From Ahaetulla prasina (lineage: Eukaryota > Chordata > Lepidosauria > Squamata > Colubridae), in contig NC_080540.1 in the NCBI RefSeq assembly GCF_028640845.1, positions 235,033,794 to 235,097,793 of the forward strand: a stretch of 64,000 nt of DNA, written 5' to 3'. Positions 11,830 through 23,699 of this stretch are shown piece by piece (position 1 is the stretch's first letter; each line of letters begins with the position of its first letter). The notes beneath the pieces were generated by a model that saw only the letters and a program-made list of their open reading frames with translations, ran no database searches and was not told the DNA's origin. The position numbers were made by a program, and so were the translations under genes.

Positions 11830-13088
11830 TTACTAGATGATGTGTGGGAGGATGACCAGTTTTCATTGCCCTTTCCAAAATGTCGGAGTTGTGGTTAATA
11901 TTTCTATATTTCCTTCTTCCTGTACAAAATGAGTACCTTCCAATATATACTGAATCATTTTAAGAAAATATATTAAATCTGAATGGAGAAATGAATGTTA
12001 CGTTTCTTGCCGTTTGCCACAAGTGGCTCATCAGTCCCAATGCCAACCATATGCCACATGCATTTCTATATATAATATTTTTTCTAAATAGCATCATAAA
12101 ACTTGTCATATATCCCTTCTGAATACTAAGAGAAAAAGTGCCATCTCCTGTCCTGCATGGGACCACATTTACACATTACAGATCTATGAAATATTTACAG
12201 AGGGAAGGTTAAATCAATACAGCTTTAAAATTTGCAGTTGGCCTTCCGGGGCTTATATCATCTTGATTTAATGAAGTACACCGAGAGAGAATGTTGACAC
12301 ACAGGGAAAAAAATATATATTCCACTTTCCTCCACCCTTATTGTTTCTACAGAAGGTATTAAGTGGAATTTGCTGGTGACTCTTGCAGAAATTAATTGTT
12401 GCACATTTATTCCTTGAGTATTATTTGAAGTATTTCATACAGCAAAAGACAGAAGCCAAATATTTAATGAAAAGAAGCATATGAAAAGCCAAGAACATTT
12501 TTCTTTGCTTAACTGGTCCCAATTACTAGGCATCAGAATTATTTACTCAGAACTAAATACCACTGAATTCAGTGATGCTTACTCCTAAGTAAAGAAGTCC
12601 ACATTTTTAACATTATGAGAATATGAGTAAGCATGCACGGGGCAGTTTGCCAAATTCTTCATGTTTAAACATTGTCGTAATATAGTTTAATCTAGTGCGA
12701 TGTGTGGTCCCACTAATAAAGGCCTTAATTCTATGTGCAAATAAATCCACTATGGCTTGTTCAACAAACCATGATTTCCAAAATATGAGTTTTGCTAATG
12801 CATGAAAGCATGTTCTGTGCCAAACTTATTGACTGGGGAAAGGAACAAATTTTTCGGATCACGCCAAGCCTCCTTCAAGGCAATTCACTGCTTTGCAGAA
12901 CTAAATTCTCTAAACTAGAAATAGTGCAAGATGGCCTGAAGATATTGCATTACGAAGGCTATGTCTAGACTCTCTGGAATCACTTTTGCTTTAGAGGATT
13001 TATTTCTAGAAACTGCTGAGAAATTATGGTCTGGAGCAGGAATGAAATGGTTCTTTTTCCCCAGTAGGAAAACTAGTGGATTTCTAAT
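11830..13088. other. AT-rich DNA, no feature recognised
   Basis: No motif or repeat recognised. Overlapping frames near 12915-13271 are chance open frames that run into the next element. Confidence 0.5.
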
Positions 13089-13096
13089 GTGTAGAC

Positions 13097-13255
13097 CAGT
13101 GCTCCCCAAGATTTCCAGCATGGTGGCATGGCTGGAAGAGAGGGAGAGAGAGGGGAACTGGGCCATATGAATGGTGGGCTGGCGCATGCAGCTCAACTCG
13201 TGTGGCTCACTTCCAAATAGGTCATGGTCATATCCCAGGGGTTGGGGAACCCCCG
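13097..13255. mobile_element. Short hAT-like element
   Basis: It starts CAGTGCTCCCCAAG and ends near TTGGGGAACCCCCG, giving partly matching inverted ends. Flanks GTGTAGAC (13089-13096) and GTGTAGGC (13256-13263) match at 7 of 8 positions, as for a hAT duplication. The exact right border is uncertain by a few bases. Confidence 0.55.
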
Positions 13256-13624
13256 GTGTAGGCAGAAGCATGGTTGCCAGTTTTTAAATCAGGCTTCATT
13301 GATTTACTGACACATCCAAGATTTGATTCAAATTTGACATTCAAAGGTGCCATGATTTGATATGAATTTGTAATTCCACATTTGAACAGAAGATTAGATT
13401 TTAATTGGTTTGAAATTGGAGGTGATTAAAGTTTCAGCCATAGGCTGTAATAGGGAAGCACCAAAATGCTTATAGCTATTTTATATTTTAGCAAACTAAA
13501 AATAGCAGGGTTGGTAGAAGATGTTGGCAAACTTTCAACCAGACAGCTTCAAGGCATATATAGCCAGGGTATATTGCGAAATGTGTATGTAAACAAGCCA
13601 TTATGACCTCATCATTGTAGGGGA

Positions 13625-13899
13625 GTGCTTAAAGTCTGCACTGCTATTAATCTTCTCATCTTCCTATCACCCATCACCTTCCACTAACAACTGTATGACA
13701 TTAACTTTGTTGCTGGTATCCTTACCATTTATATTGACTGTTTCCTATTATGATTTGATTGCTTATTTGTACCCTATGACTATCATTAAGTGTTGTATCT
13801 TATGATTTTTGATGAACGTATCTTTTCTTTTATGTACACTGAGAGCCTATGCACCAAGACAAATTCCTTGTGTGTCCAATCACACTTGGCCAATAAAAA
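13625..13899 (+). mobile_element. LINE 3' end (CR1/Rex group) upstream of an ATTCT array
   Basis: This plus-strand fragment contains the same 3' untranslated sequence as the reverse copies at 10437 and 32366: a GATGAACGTATC block, then TATGCACCAAGACAAATTCC, then CACACTTGGCCAATAAA. It runs without a break into the ATTCT array. Confidence 0.8.
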
Positions 13900-14014
13900 A
13901 TTCTATTCTATTCTATTCTATTCTATTCTATTCTATTCTATTCTATTCTATTCTATTCTATTCTATTCTATTCTATTCCATTCCATTCCATTCCATTCTA
14001 TTCTATTCTATTCT
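13900..14014. repeat. (ATTCT)n array with an internal ATTCC block
   Basis: About 23 pentamer units. A cluster of ATTCC variants at about 13975-13998 sits inside the array with ATTCT on both sides, suggesting local spread of one variant by slippage. Snake genomes are known for such arrays seeded by LINE 3' tails. Confidence 0.95.
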
Positions 14015-14391
14015 TTATGGTTTAGGGCCTGGTCATCTAAGAACTATTTGAAATCATTTCTGCCTGCCCTTGTAATGGAATGTGTGAATGACCTTAGAAG
14101 AAAAAGGAAAGATGCTTCCTGAGAAACAATTAGACAAGAAGGGTAGGAACCAGCAATCATTTAATAGTCAGAGAAAGAAACTGAGAAAGCACCCGCTCAT
14201 CCATTCAAGCAGTTAAAAGTAGCATTGAGAGGTTGTACTTTCAGACCTGCAAGTTCTGTTAATGTAGTCTTACAATAAAGTAGAATTAGCTCATGTAGCT
14301 CATTGTGTTTCCTATCTGGTTTACCTAGGAAAGCAGAAACCCAGTACATTTGGAAAAAGTGCATGTGCTCTAGGTCCCTTCAGCATTGTAC

Positions 14392-14462
14392 GTGGGGCCC
14401 TTGGTGCTCTCTGAGCTTGGTTATTTTCTTGCAGATGTTTCATTACCCAGCAGCGCTGCAAG
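14392..14462 (-). mobile_element. Penelope-like element tail (family 3), truncated
   Basis: Minus-strand sequence matches the tail of the foldback at 22942-23085: GGTAATGAAACATCTGC, then AGAAAATAACCAAGCTCAG and AGAGCACCAAGG. The GAAAC-ATC part is what would be the 3' half of a hammerhead-like motif; the 5' half is missing. Confidence 0.6.
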
Positions 14463-14689
14463 GCCGTGGGGTTTGTTCTCCATTTATATGTAGTATCTTG
14501 CCCTTTCAGTATTGGTAGGAATATTGTTTTTTCTTTGGTAGTTCTTTCAGTAGGCTATTATTTATTGCTTGCTTGTTTTTCTGGTATTAACACTGGTCTT
14601 AATCCCTGTTTGCCTGGGTGTTGATTGTACTAGTCCTCTGCTCTTCCTCAGTAGCATATTGGGCACCTTCCGACCTGAGGGGCTCATCT

Positions 14690-14882
14690 TCCAGCGTCAT
14701 ATCTTTTTTTCCTTTTGGTACTGTCCATGGTGTTTTCATACCAAAGATACTGGAGTCGGTTGCCATTTCCTTCTCCAGTGGATCGCTTTTTGTCAGACCT
14801 CTCTGCTATGACCTTTCCGTCTTGGGTGCCTAGCTCATAGTGTCATTGAGCTATGCAAGCCCCTTTGCCACAACAAGGCAGT
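14690..14882. mobile_element. RTE/Bov-B LINE internal fragment
   Basis: The stretch with TACTGGAGTCGGTTGCCATT and CCTTCTCCAGTGGATCG matches a well-known internal part of Bov-B LINEs, followed by TTTGTCAGACCTCTC and GCCACAACAAGGCAGTGATC. No open frame survives. Strand not decided. Confidence 0.6.
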
Positions 14883-16910
14883 GATCCACGAAGGGGATAC
14901 ATATAAAATAATATAATATATCACTGTTAATAACCATTTTATCTTGTCTCTCTGTGGCTGTCCTTTAATACAAATAATGACTTAATTCATATTTATAAAG
15001 CTAAATATAAACACATGCATTCTTCTGCGTGATAATATTATTGATGCTGAGTCAATTATGAGAGAAGTCTGCTAATTCTTCTAATAGGATTACATAGATT
15101 GAATTTCAATTTGTGACACCCAAGGTTGTGGACACCATGCTTGGAATAGCACAATCCATTATTTATCCTCTTAATTTGTCTTCAGTTTGGTTTGTAACTA
15201 GAGGTAGTTAGAAATGTTTAAGTAAATAACATGAATGTGTCTCCAAGGGGAGGGAATGGAGGATTTGAAGAAGGCAGTTATTAGATTTTTTTTTCTTAAG
15301 AAATTTGTTTTGAGTCCCTTGGAGATGGCAAATATAGGGCAGTCTATAATGTTTCATGGTTGACAAAGTGATTGAAAGGCTTCTCAGCTACCAATTGTCC
15401 TAATGGAAGAAGATTACCATTTCAGACTGGCTTCACAGCACGTGTTTATTGGCCTAATGGTTTGGTTGGCCTAATGGATAACTTTTGCTTTAGGTTAACA
15501 GAGGAAGTCTAACTCTCTTAGTTTTTAATCTTCCAGAAGCTTTCAGCACTATGAACTATAGCATCTTCAAGATTACCAAAGGGATTCAGGAATAAGAGGT
15601 ATTGTTTTGCAATGATTCCATTCCTATATAGTGATAAATTTTAGACGATGTTACATGCAGGCTTTCTTTAAAACTGGAAGTATTTTATGGAATTCCCCTG
15701 AGCGCCACTCTGTCTCCAATGTCTTTCAATATATATGTGAAACCCACTGAGATAAGTTTTGCACATTATCAATATGTTGATCACATCAAAATAGATCACA
15801 TCCTCTGTAATAACTTCAAGTAATGATGAGTGCTTGTTCCCCAAGTGCTTACTGACAATGTTGAAGGAAATTGACACTGAATCTAGAGAAGATGCTGGTA
15901 ATGAAGTGCCATTGTCTAGAGATATTTCTGCCATTGATAGGAAGATTCTATTGTTATTGATAGGAAGAATATAATTTGAGCTTCCATCTTGATCAAAACC
16001 TCTCTATGATTCCTAGATTGATACTAGAGAAGAAGTTGTGAGTGTCCCCCATGATTTGGTATTTTTTGTCAAAAGGGCAAAAGCAGGATAATGGCATCAC
16101 AATATATGCTCCAACATTCTTGCGTCTGTTGGAAGTCACAATGGCAACATTGTTTAGAAATGGAATCATCATTTGCTTCCCCTTTATCAGTTTGGTTGAG
16201 GTACCAACTGTGTGTTCACTCATAAAGGTTTTGTCTATTCATGAATAGTTTGTAAGTCCACAAACTTCTATTAGTAGAGAACTCTCCTCACAAATAATTC
16301 CCTAAGGTCGCATTATATTTGTGCTAAAAGCATTATACCAGCTGCCCGTTTGTTTCCACTAAAATACAAAGTGCTGGTTTATTACTTTTAAAGTGCTACT
16401 TGGCTTAGATATAACCTCCCAGAAGTCCTTTTACATTTGTTGAGATGATCTGAGTGGTTCACCTACAGATCCATTTCTTACCTACAGATCCATTTCTTAC
16501 CTACCAGAAGTTCTAGAATGATGTTACTACATATATTGTATCTTGTAAAAACCAAAACAGGATCTATTTTCCATGAGAAGCTGTTTGGGCGCTATAACTG
16601 ATTCCAAAATTTTATTGTAAAAGTTTCACTATTCCAATTCATCTTGACCTTACTTCATTTATAACTTTCTAAGAAGAAAAAAATAATTAGTTTTTGTGTT
16701 TATTTCAGTTTATTTACTTACATTACTAAGCTTATGGTTATTTTTTCTTTTGTTCCACATTGAAGGCAGACTCACTCAGTCTTTTCAGATTGTCATTCTG
16801 AAGGGCTCTAATATCTTAAAAGTTGTTAATGGCCAATTTCCAAAAGTCATTAAAAATGGTGTTTGTGAATTTAGTGTCTGAAAGATTATTAGAGATTGTC
16901 ATCATTATTA
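14883..16910. other. AT-rich DNA, no feature recognised
   Basis: About 2 kb with only short chance frames on both strands (for example 15993-16248). No recognisable repeat. The next element begins abruptly with a rise in GC content. Confidence 0.5.
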
Positions 16911-19900
16911 GCCACCATCGGACGATGGGTATCCGTGTGAAGCACTATGGACTAATATTCTGCCATCCTGGACAATGATCATCTCCCGGCGACTGTTTTC
17001 CCCTAGCGAAGTAGTATTATTTCACGATTCGCCTATGTTATTCGGTACAGGAACTCTTGCGCCTGCGAGGTGCCCCCGCCTCGCAGGAATGGCCCGTTTT
17101 ATTACCAAGGGCCGGCCTCAATGACGGATCTTGGGATCCACAGAGGTGGCATGCGAAGAGGAAGAGCCTTTGGGGGTTTTTAGATAGGGCATTTTTAAGG
17201 GGTGGGAGGGGTAGGGCAGGTGTTGGGGGAAACCCGCCGGGTGGGGTATCAGTTCCTGCGCATGCTCGTGGCGGTGAGCTAATAGGTCCGAAGGTTATGG
17301 GGGGAGTTCAGGTTCCATTGGTGGAGGGTGGCATTATTTGCACGGTTTGGGGAGGGGCAGATTTGGCGGAAGCGGGGCTCGGATCGTGTTAAGGGGCGCG
17401 CTCGATATTTGCAGGCGATCGCGCGCCCCGAGCCCCCAGACTTCTCCCCTTCCCCGGATAGCCAAGACCCTCAGAGCCTGGGCCTTCGGCTGATGTTATG
17501 TAATGCACGGTCCGTGGCCAATAAGGCCCCCCTAATTTACGACCTTATTCAGGGGTGCTGGATTTTATAGGCATTACGGAAACCTGGTTGGGCGCAGAAG
17601 GGGGCGTGCCCCTGGTGCAGATGTGCCCACCAGGTTTCCGTGCATTTCATCAGCCGAGAGCCCAGGGTAGGGGTGGGGGGGTGGCGGTTGTGATTAGAGA
17701 GAGTCTGGAGCCGAGGGAGACCACTGTACCTCAGATTGTCGGGTGTGAATCCCTCCTTGTGAAGTGGGGCCATAGATGTCAGATGGGCTTGCTGGTCGCG
17801 TACCTGGCTCCTTGCTACGTGACAGCTGCCCTGCCCGAGCTCCTGGAGGTGCTTGCTGGGTGGTAGTTGAAACCCCCAGACTTTTAGTCATGGGGGACTT
17901 TAACTTGCCTTCTCCCGGCTCGCCATCGACAGCAGCTCGGGAGTTCATGGCTTCCATGACGGCCTTAGACCTGACGCAAGTAGTTGATGGCCCTACCCAT
18001 ACCGGGGGTGGTACACTGATTTGATTTTTGTCTCTGGTCAGTGGTTGAGAGATCTGGACTTAAAGGAAATAGTCACCGAACCTTTGTCATGGTCAGATCA
18101 CTCTCCTTCGCCTAGACTTTCTGACCGCCACCCAACACCGCAGGGAGACGGAGCTGATGCGCTGGTTCCGCCCCAGGCGCCTGATGGACCCGGAGAGGTT
18201 CCGGACGGAGCTTGGGCCATTCCTGAGGGTCTGGCTCACGGCACGCCTGAGGAACTTGTTGCGGCCTGGGAACGGGCCGCGCGGGGCCTTAGATCGTGTC
18301 GTGCCTTTGCGGCCTCTGACCCGCGCAGGTCCCAACCAGCTCCCTGGTTCTCCGAGGAGCTGAGGGGGATGAAGCGCCGGAGAAGACGCCTAGAGAGTTC
18401 CTGGAGGTCTAGCCGTTCAGAGGCTGATCGGACACTAGTGAAGTCCTATACAAGGACTTACCTAGTGGCATTGAGGGAAGCGAGGCGTTGCTACGCCTCC
18501 TCCCTCATTGCGTCGGCAGATAACCGCCCAGCCGCCCTGTTCCGGGTGGCTGCCCTTCTTCACCAGGGGAGCGGGATGACCCGCTGCAGGGACGTGCTGA
18601 GGAGTTTAACGGTTATCTATACGATAAAATCGTTCAGCTTCGGGACGGGTTGGACCAAGATTGCAGTGACTCAGGTGAGGCGTCCGAGGGTGGTCTTGGT
18701 GACATTGTCTGGGATGAGTTTGACCCTGTGGCTCCCGAGGACATGGACAGGTTGTTGAGTAGACTGAATGCCACCACGTGTTTACTGGACCCGTGCCCCT
18801 CCTGGCTGGTGCTGGCCACTCAGGAGGTGACACGAGGCTGGCTCCAGGCGATTACGATCGCTTCTTTGGTGGAGGGTGTCTTCCGCCGCCTTGAAAGAGG
18901 CGGTGGTGAGACCCTCCTTAAGAAGCCTTCCTGACCCGGCTGTTTTAGGTAATTATCGCCCAGTCTCCAACCCGCTCATGCGAAGGTTGTAGAGAGTATG
19001 GTGGCATATCAGTTTCCCTGCACCTGGATGAAACCGTCTATCTAGACCTGCTCCAGTCCGGTTTCCGCCCGGTTACAGCACAGAGACGGCTTTGGTCAAG
19101 CAGGATGATCTCTGGAGGGCCAGGGATAGGGGTTGTTCCTCTGCCCTGGTCCTATTAGACCTCTCAGCGGCTTTCGATACCATCGACCATGGTATCCTGC
19201 TGCGCCGGCTGGAGGGATTGGGAGTGGGAGGCACCGCTTATCGGTGGTTCTCCTCCCATCTCTCCGACCGGTCGCAGTCGGTGTTGACAGGGGGCAGAGG
19301 TCACCCCGAGGCGCCTCACTTGTGGGTGCCGCAGGGTCGATCCTCTCGCCTTCTGTTTAACATCTACATGAAGCCGCTGGGTGAGATCATCAGTGGTTTC
19401 GCGTGAGGTATCAGCTGTATGCGGATGACACCCAGCTGTACTTTCCACCGGACCACCCCAACGAAGCTATCAAGTGCTGTCCCGTGTCTGGAGGCTGTAC
19501 GGGTCTGGATGGGGAGAAACAGGCTCAAGCTCAATCCTCCAAGACAGAGTGGCTGTGGATGCCGGCATCCCGGTACAGTCAGCTAAATCCGGCTGACCAT
19601 CGGTGGCGAGTCATTGGCCCCGATGGAGGGGTGCGCAACTTAGGCGCCCTCCTGGATGAACGGCTGTCTTTGGAAGATCATTTGACGGCCGCCTCCAGGA
19701 GAGTGTTTTACCAGGTTCGCCTGGTGCGCCAGTTGCGCCTTTCTGGACCGGGATGCCCTGTGCACAGTCACCCACGCACTCGTGACGCCTCGCCTGGATT
19801 ACTGCAATGCTCTACATGGGGCTCCTTGAAGGGCATCCGGAGGCTGCAGTTAGTCCAGAATGCGGCTGCGCTGGTGATAGAGGGAGCCCTCGTGGCTCCC

Positions 19901-20435
19901 GTGATAACACCCATCCTGCGCAGACTGCACTGGCTGCCTGTGGCCTTCCGGTGCGCTTCAAGGTTTTGGTGACCACCTTTAAAGCGCCCATGGCATAGGG
20001 CCGGGTTATCTACGGGACCGCCTGCTGCTACCGAATACCTCTCACCGACCCGGCGCCTCACAGAGAGGGACCTCAGGTGCCGCCAGCGAGGCAATGTTGC
20101 CTGGCGACGCCCAGGAAGGGTTTCTCTGTGGGGCTCCCACCCTCTGGAATGAACTGCCCCAGGACTTCGCCAGCTTCCGGACCTTCGGACCTTCCGCCGC
20201 GAGCTTAAAACATATCTATTTAATTGCGCAGGACTGAGTTAGTTTTTAGTTTATGGGTTTTATCTTGGGTTTTAATTTTTATATTTTTAATTAAGGCTTT
20301 TGAATAAGTTTTTTAATTGTTTTTAGAATTGTATTTATTGTATTTCTTGTTTTTAAATGCCTGTAAACCGCCCTGAGTCCTTTGGGAGATAGGGCGGTAT
20401 ATAAATATAAACAATAAATAAATAAATAAATAAAT
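16911..20435 (+). mobile_element. L2-clade LINE, longest element in the window
   Basis: A 3.5-kb element starts with a GC-rich, CpG-bearing leader (about 16911-17490). It then carries apurinic endonuclease and reverse transcriptase remnants and a 3' tail whose last 45 bases contain ACCGCCCTGAGTCC and AGGGCGGTATATAAAT, which can fold into a short hairpin. It ends in (AAAT)n. No separate ORF1 is recognised, so it may be internally deleted or belong to a short lineage. Three other L2 tails occur at 56565, 56798 and 59149. Confidence 0.9.
17494..20237 (+). pseudogene. L2 ORF2 remnant: endonuclease plus reverse transcriptase
   Basis: The first ATG of the conserved start ([15 protein letters not shown]) is at 17494. 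Endonuclease motifs follow: ITETWLG near 17570, VMGDFN near 17890 and WSDH near 18090. A linker with an R-rich block is at 18370. Reverse transcriptase motif A reads LVLLDLSAAFDTIDHG near 19150-19195 and motif C reads YADDTQLY near 19418. The C-terminal region has LQLVQNAAALVI and LHWLPVAFR, and the last codons end at 20237. At least six frame changes are needed, so it is dead. CpG density is still high, suggesting moderate age. Confidence 0.9.
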
Positions 20436-21004
20436 TGTACTATTGAGCAATTGGCTAATCATATTGTCTCCTCCTGCTCAAATCCACCAAAAACTGCTTC
20501 TTCTTATAAGGAGCAGCTGTCCAGAGCATGTGTGGGTCGTGTCCTATCCTCTCCATTTTCTGCAAGGTTCCAAGGATCTCTGGTACCTTAATTCTTTGCT
20601 GCAGCCAAAATTCTATGCCAGTTTGCCATACCTCTTCTGGAACTTTAAAAATGGAGCATTCCAAAGATGCAGTTCATTGTCCATTAAGTAAATATTGATT
20701 ATTATTTTTTAACACACTGGATTGCTGTCTATTTCTAATGGTATGTGTGGATAACTTGGGGAAAGATTGAAAGCAATTATGCTTAGGAAACAAGCAAGTG
20801 AAGTGAAGTAAGAACCTCCAGTTGCTTAAAAATCAGAGAAAGGAACTTAGGAAGGACCTGCCCTGATGGATCAAACAGCTGAAAGTGGTGGCTGGAAGTT
20901 TTGTAGCTTCAGTCTTGCCAAAGAATAAAATAGATTCTGAACAATTAACAATTACAATCTGAATTAGTCTCTCCTTAGTGTCATCCTTAGTGAAGCATGC
21001 AAAA
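20436..21004. other. Unrecognised DNA
   Basis: Open frames on both strands at 20443-20691 have no motif I recognise. They may be an old LINE or chance. Confidence 0.4.
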
Positions 21005-21876
21005 CAGCATCTACATTTCCTGAATCAGATGAGGAGAGCACATCTTTCTTCTTCTGTCCTGGCCACTTTGTACAGAGGCATGATTTAGAGCATTTTAACA
21101 AACTGTATCACTGTTTGGTTTGGTGGTAGCAGTGCCTCAGATAGAAAGTCCATACAGAAAGTGGTAAGGAAAGCTGAGAACACTATAGGAAGCTCGCTTG
21201 CTGTTATTCAGGATCCTGCTTATGTGCTTAGAGCTCAAAGCATTGTTAGAGACCCCACACACCCACTTGATGGTCTGTATCTGTTGCTCCCCACTGGGAG
21301 GAGGTTTCAAAGTATTTCTAGTAGGACGTGCGCACTGGCCAGCTGGTCTTCAAGCATGGATGCGTGCCAGAAACCAGAAGACCAGGTGGCTAGCATGCTG
21401 CAAACTGGAAAATCATCTTCCTGGTGTGCGTATGTGCACCAGGCAGGTGCTCTTTTGGTTTCTGGCACTCCCGCATGCGTGAAGCCCAGCTGGTCAGCGT
21501 GCCAAAATCTGGAACAGCAACAAGCAACAGTTCACGTGCCCAAAGAGATGGCTATGTGTGCCACTTCCGGCACGGAAGCCATAGGTTCGCCATCACAGCC
21601 CTGTGCCATCCCTCTGGTAAACTCGCAAGATTTGTTTTTCTCGCCTTGTACATTTATACATTTGAACTAGACTGTGTTGCTTCTTTGTGTCATATCATAA
21701 ATGTGGGTGTGCATAACTTTTTAATTATGTATTTATATTTTTGTCATATTTAGGTAGTGTACATTGGAGGTGGTGAACCTTTGAGAGCTGTATGCAATGA
21801 AATTTCAGTTTAATGTATGCCAATTAGTGTACATTTAAAGTGACAATAAAGCTATTCTAAATTCTAAATTCTAAGT
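21005..21876 (+). mobile_element. Non-LTR retrotransposon 3' region split by a hAT-like insert
   Basis: The plus strand encodes WFGGSSASDRKSIQKVVRKA, then SIVRDPTHPLDGLYLLLPTG and GRRFQSISSRT. This C-terminal block is typical of a CR1/Rex-type LINE protein. The protein then resumes at 21605 with CAIPLVNSQ. The tail CAATAAAGCTATTCTAAATT is followed by short ATTCTAA units (21853-21876). The 5' limit is approximate. Confidence 0.72.
21335..21604. mobile_element. hAT-like insert within the LINE C-terminal block
   Basis: The insert separates two parts of one conserved protein block. Its right end, GGTTCGCCATCACAGCCCTG, reads on the minus strand as CAGGGCTGTGATGGCGAACC, which has the CAG start of hAT ends. 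The left end and the 8-bp duplication could not be identified. CpG-bearing internal sequence is unlike the flanks. Confidence 0.5.
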
Positions 21877-22941
21877 TATAGAATTAACTCATCTTATCCC
21901 GATTCCTATCTGGTTTATTTGGAAGGACTGACAGTAATATTTAAATGCATTTATGAAAGTGATACATAATAGATCTGTTTCATTTATTAACTTTATATGA
22001 TAAAATTTCCCCAGTATGAGCAATAGATAAAAATTTGTGACACTTCACTTATGGATATAGAAAGATAACTAACTTAGTAATAAATTAAACCTTTACTTCA
22101 GCCAATGTTTATTCAGATGTTGTCCCTAGTACAAATGATATCATTTATTTGAGAAAGATATGTAAACCTCCATATGGATTATTCCTAAACGTTTGAATGA
22201 TATTTATGATGATATTTATGATTCATCGTTGTTTTTAGCTTGTGGGACTATTACTTTATAGCTCCTCTGCCACTTTATGCATTACTATCTAGATTTTATG
22301 GGTCCCACACTGATCTGGATTCCAGAAAATCAGTATGAAAATGCTATTCTAACAGGCACTCAGAATAAGAAATATTAAAACAGATGGATCAGCAATGTTA
22401 GTAAAAGCTGTATGCAATTCTGCAATTTTACTGCAAATCCAATAGAAGCCACTACTTGCCTATTTAAAGAGCTGAGAAAAATACTGATTTAGAACCGATC
22501 TGATTTGAGGAGATTCAAATTTAGATCCATCCTCTCTGCAACTTTGGACCAATCAAGACTGTATTGCTGTGAAAAATAATAATGATGATAATGGAGAAGA
22601 AAAGGCTACATATGTTTTAAACTGCAGGAACAAAGGAAGGGCATCAGTCTAACAATTAAAGACAACAACAGGAGAGAATGAGCTGTGTATTAAAGTGGTG
22701 TCAACAACACTATTACCTGGGAATAAAAGCATTATTTCTGCAAAAGTGCCAAAATATAAATAGCACATTTTTTTCCTTTCTTTTTCTGTTGTTCTGGAAG
22801 AGATTGTTCCTGTAATAATATTAAGTCAGAGGTGATGTATCTTTCTCACTGCAGCGATGTTTTTATGGAATTGCTCTTAGTATGACTCAAGCTTTATCAA
22901 GCAGCTTTTATGTTCATTTAAGCTTTTCTAATAGCATTTTT
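21877..22941. other. AT-rich DNA, no feature recognised
   Basis: No repeat or gene recognised in about 1 kb. Confidence 0.5.
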
Positions 22942-23085
22942 GTGGGGCCTTTCGTGTTTTCTGAGCTTGGTGGTTTTCTTCCAGACATCAGTGCACTGAA
23001 GATGTTGTCTAGTTTGGTAATGAAATGTCTGCAAGAAAACCACCAAGTTCAGAGAGCACCAAGGACCCCACGGTTCAGCCCTGAG
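22942..23085 (+). mobile_element. Penelope-like tail (family 3), foldback with hammerhead-like core
   Basis: Inverted arms of about 30 bp (22957-22986 and 23025-23056) are separated by a short loop. Within it, 22996-23029 reads CTGAAGA, a six-pair stem with wobble pairs, then GAAATGTC. Hammerhead ribozymes have CUGAUGA and GAAA around stem II, so this has one core mismatch. Hammerhead motifs are established in Penelope-like element terminal repeats; assignment of this tail to that class is inferred from the arrangement. Confidence 0.6.
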
Positions 23086-23112
23086 TTACAAATATTCTCT
23101 TCCATAGAATTG

Positions 23113-23530
23113 TGTCAGAGTTTGTTGCAGCACACACAATCAGACACACAAGTAAATAATTCTGCAGGATTCAACTACTTCAGAAACTTATTTATATACA
23201 ATACCATAACATCAGAAGTCAGCATACAAAATCAGGAACACAGAAGCAATATTCATAGAAGTAAGTCATTACAGAGTAGAGAGATAAAGAGGCTAATATT
23301 GTACAGAGGCACCCATTACAGAAGCAAAACCAAACCAACTCTTATATACAGTTCAGCAAATCTAAGCCACGCCCAGACTCCAAACTGTCTCTTATGGCCC
23401 CATACAAACAAATACTATGTTTCAGTTTCCAAACAGTCCCCGTTGGCTGTCTGATACCATGTCTATCCAAACAGGCTCCATTGGCTGACCAATGGCTCTA
23501 TTCCAGTCTATGAATATTCATACTCTGACA
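23113..23530 (-). mobile_element. Solo LTR with 5-bp target duplication
   Basis: The 418-bp unit starts TGTCAGAGT and ends ACTCTGACA, perfect inverted ends with the TG..CA rule. AATTG flanks both sides (23108-23112 and 23531-23535). On the minus strand a TATATAAG box lies at 23341-23348 and GCCAATGG motifs lie upstream, so transcription would read on the minus strand. No internal gag or pol sequence adjoins it, so it arose by recombination between two LTRs. Gypsy or endogenous retrovirus origin cannot be decided from the LTR alone. Confidence 0.88.
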
Positions 23531-23699
23531 AATTGTTATTATTGATATTTGTGAGCCATCATTTGGATCTTTAGGGGGGAAATGATTATTTTATTTGTCT
23601 AATTAAAATAATGAAAACAAATGGAATCTATGTCAATAAAGCCACATCAGGTCTGAAATCTTGCATGTTCTGTTAAGAAGAAACAGAAATTCAGCTTTT

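Noticed and set aside
20443..20691. Opposed frames of 69-82 codons
   Set aside because: No recognisable motif; could be an old LINE, but nothing supports a call.
22882..23454. 190-codon open frame
   Set aside because: It crosses a Penelope tail and a solo LTR with clear borders, so it is not one gene.
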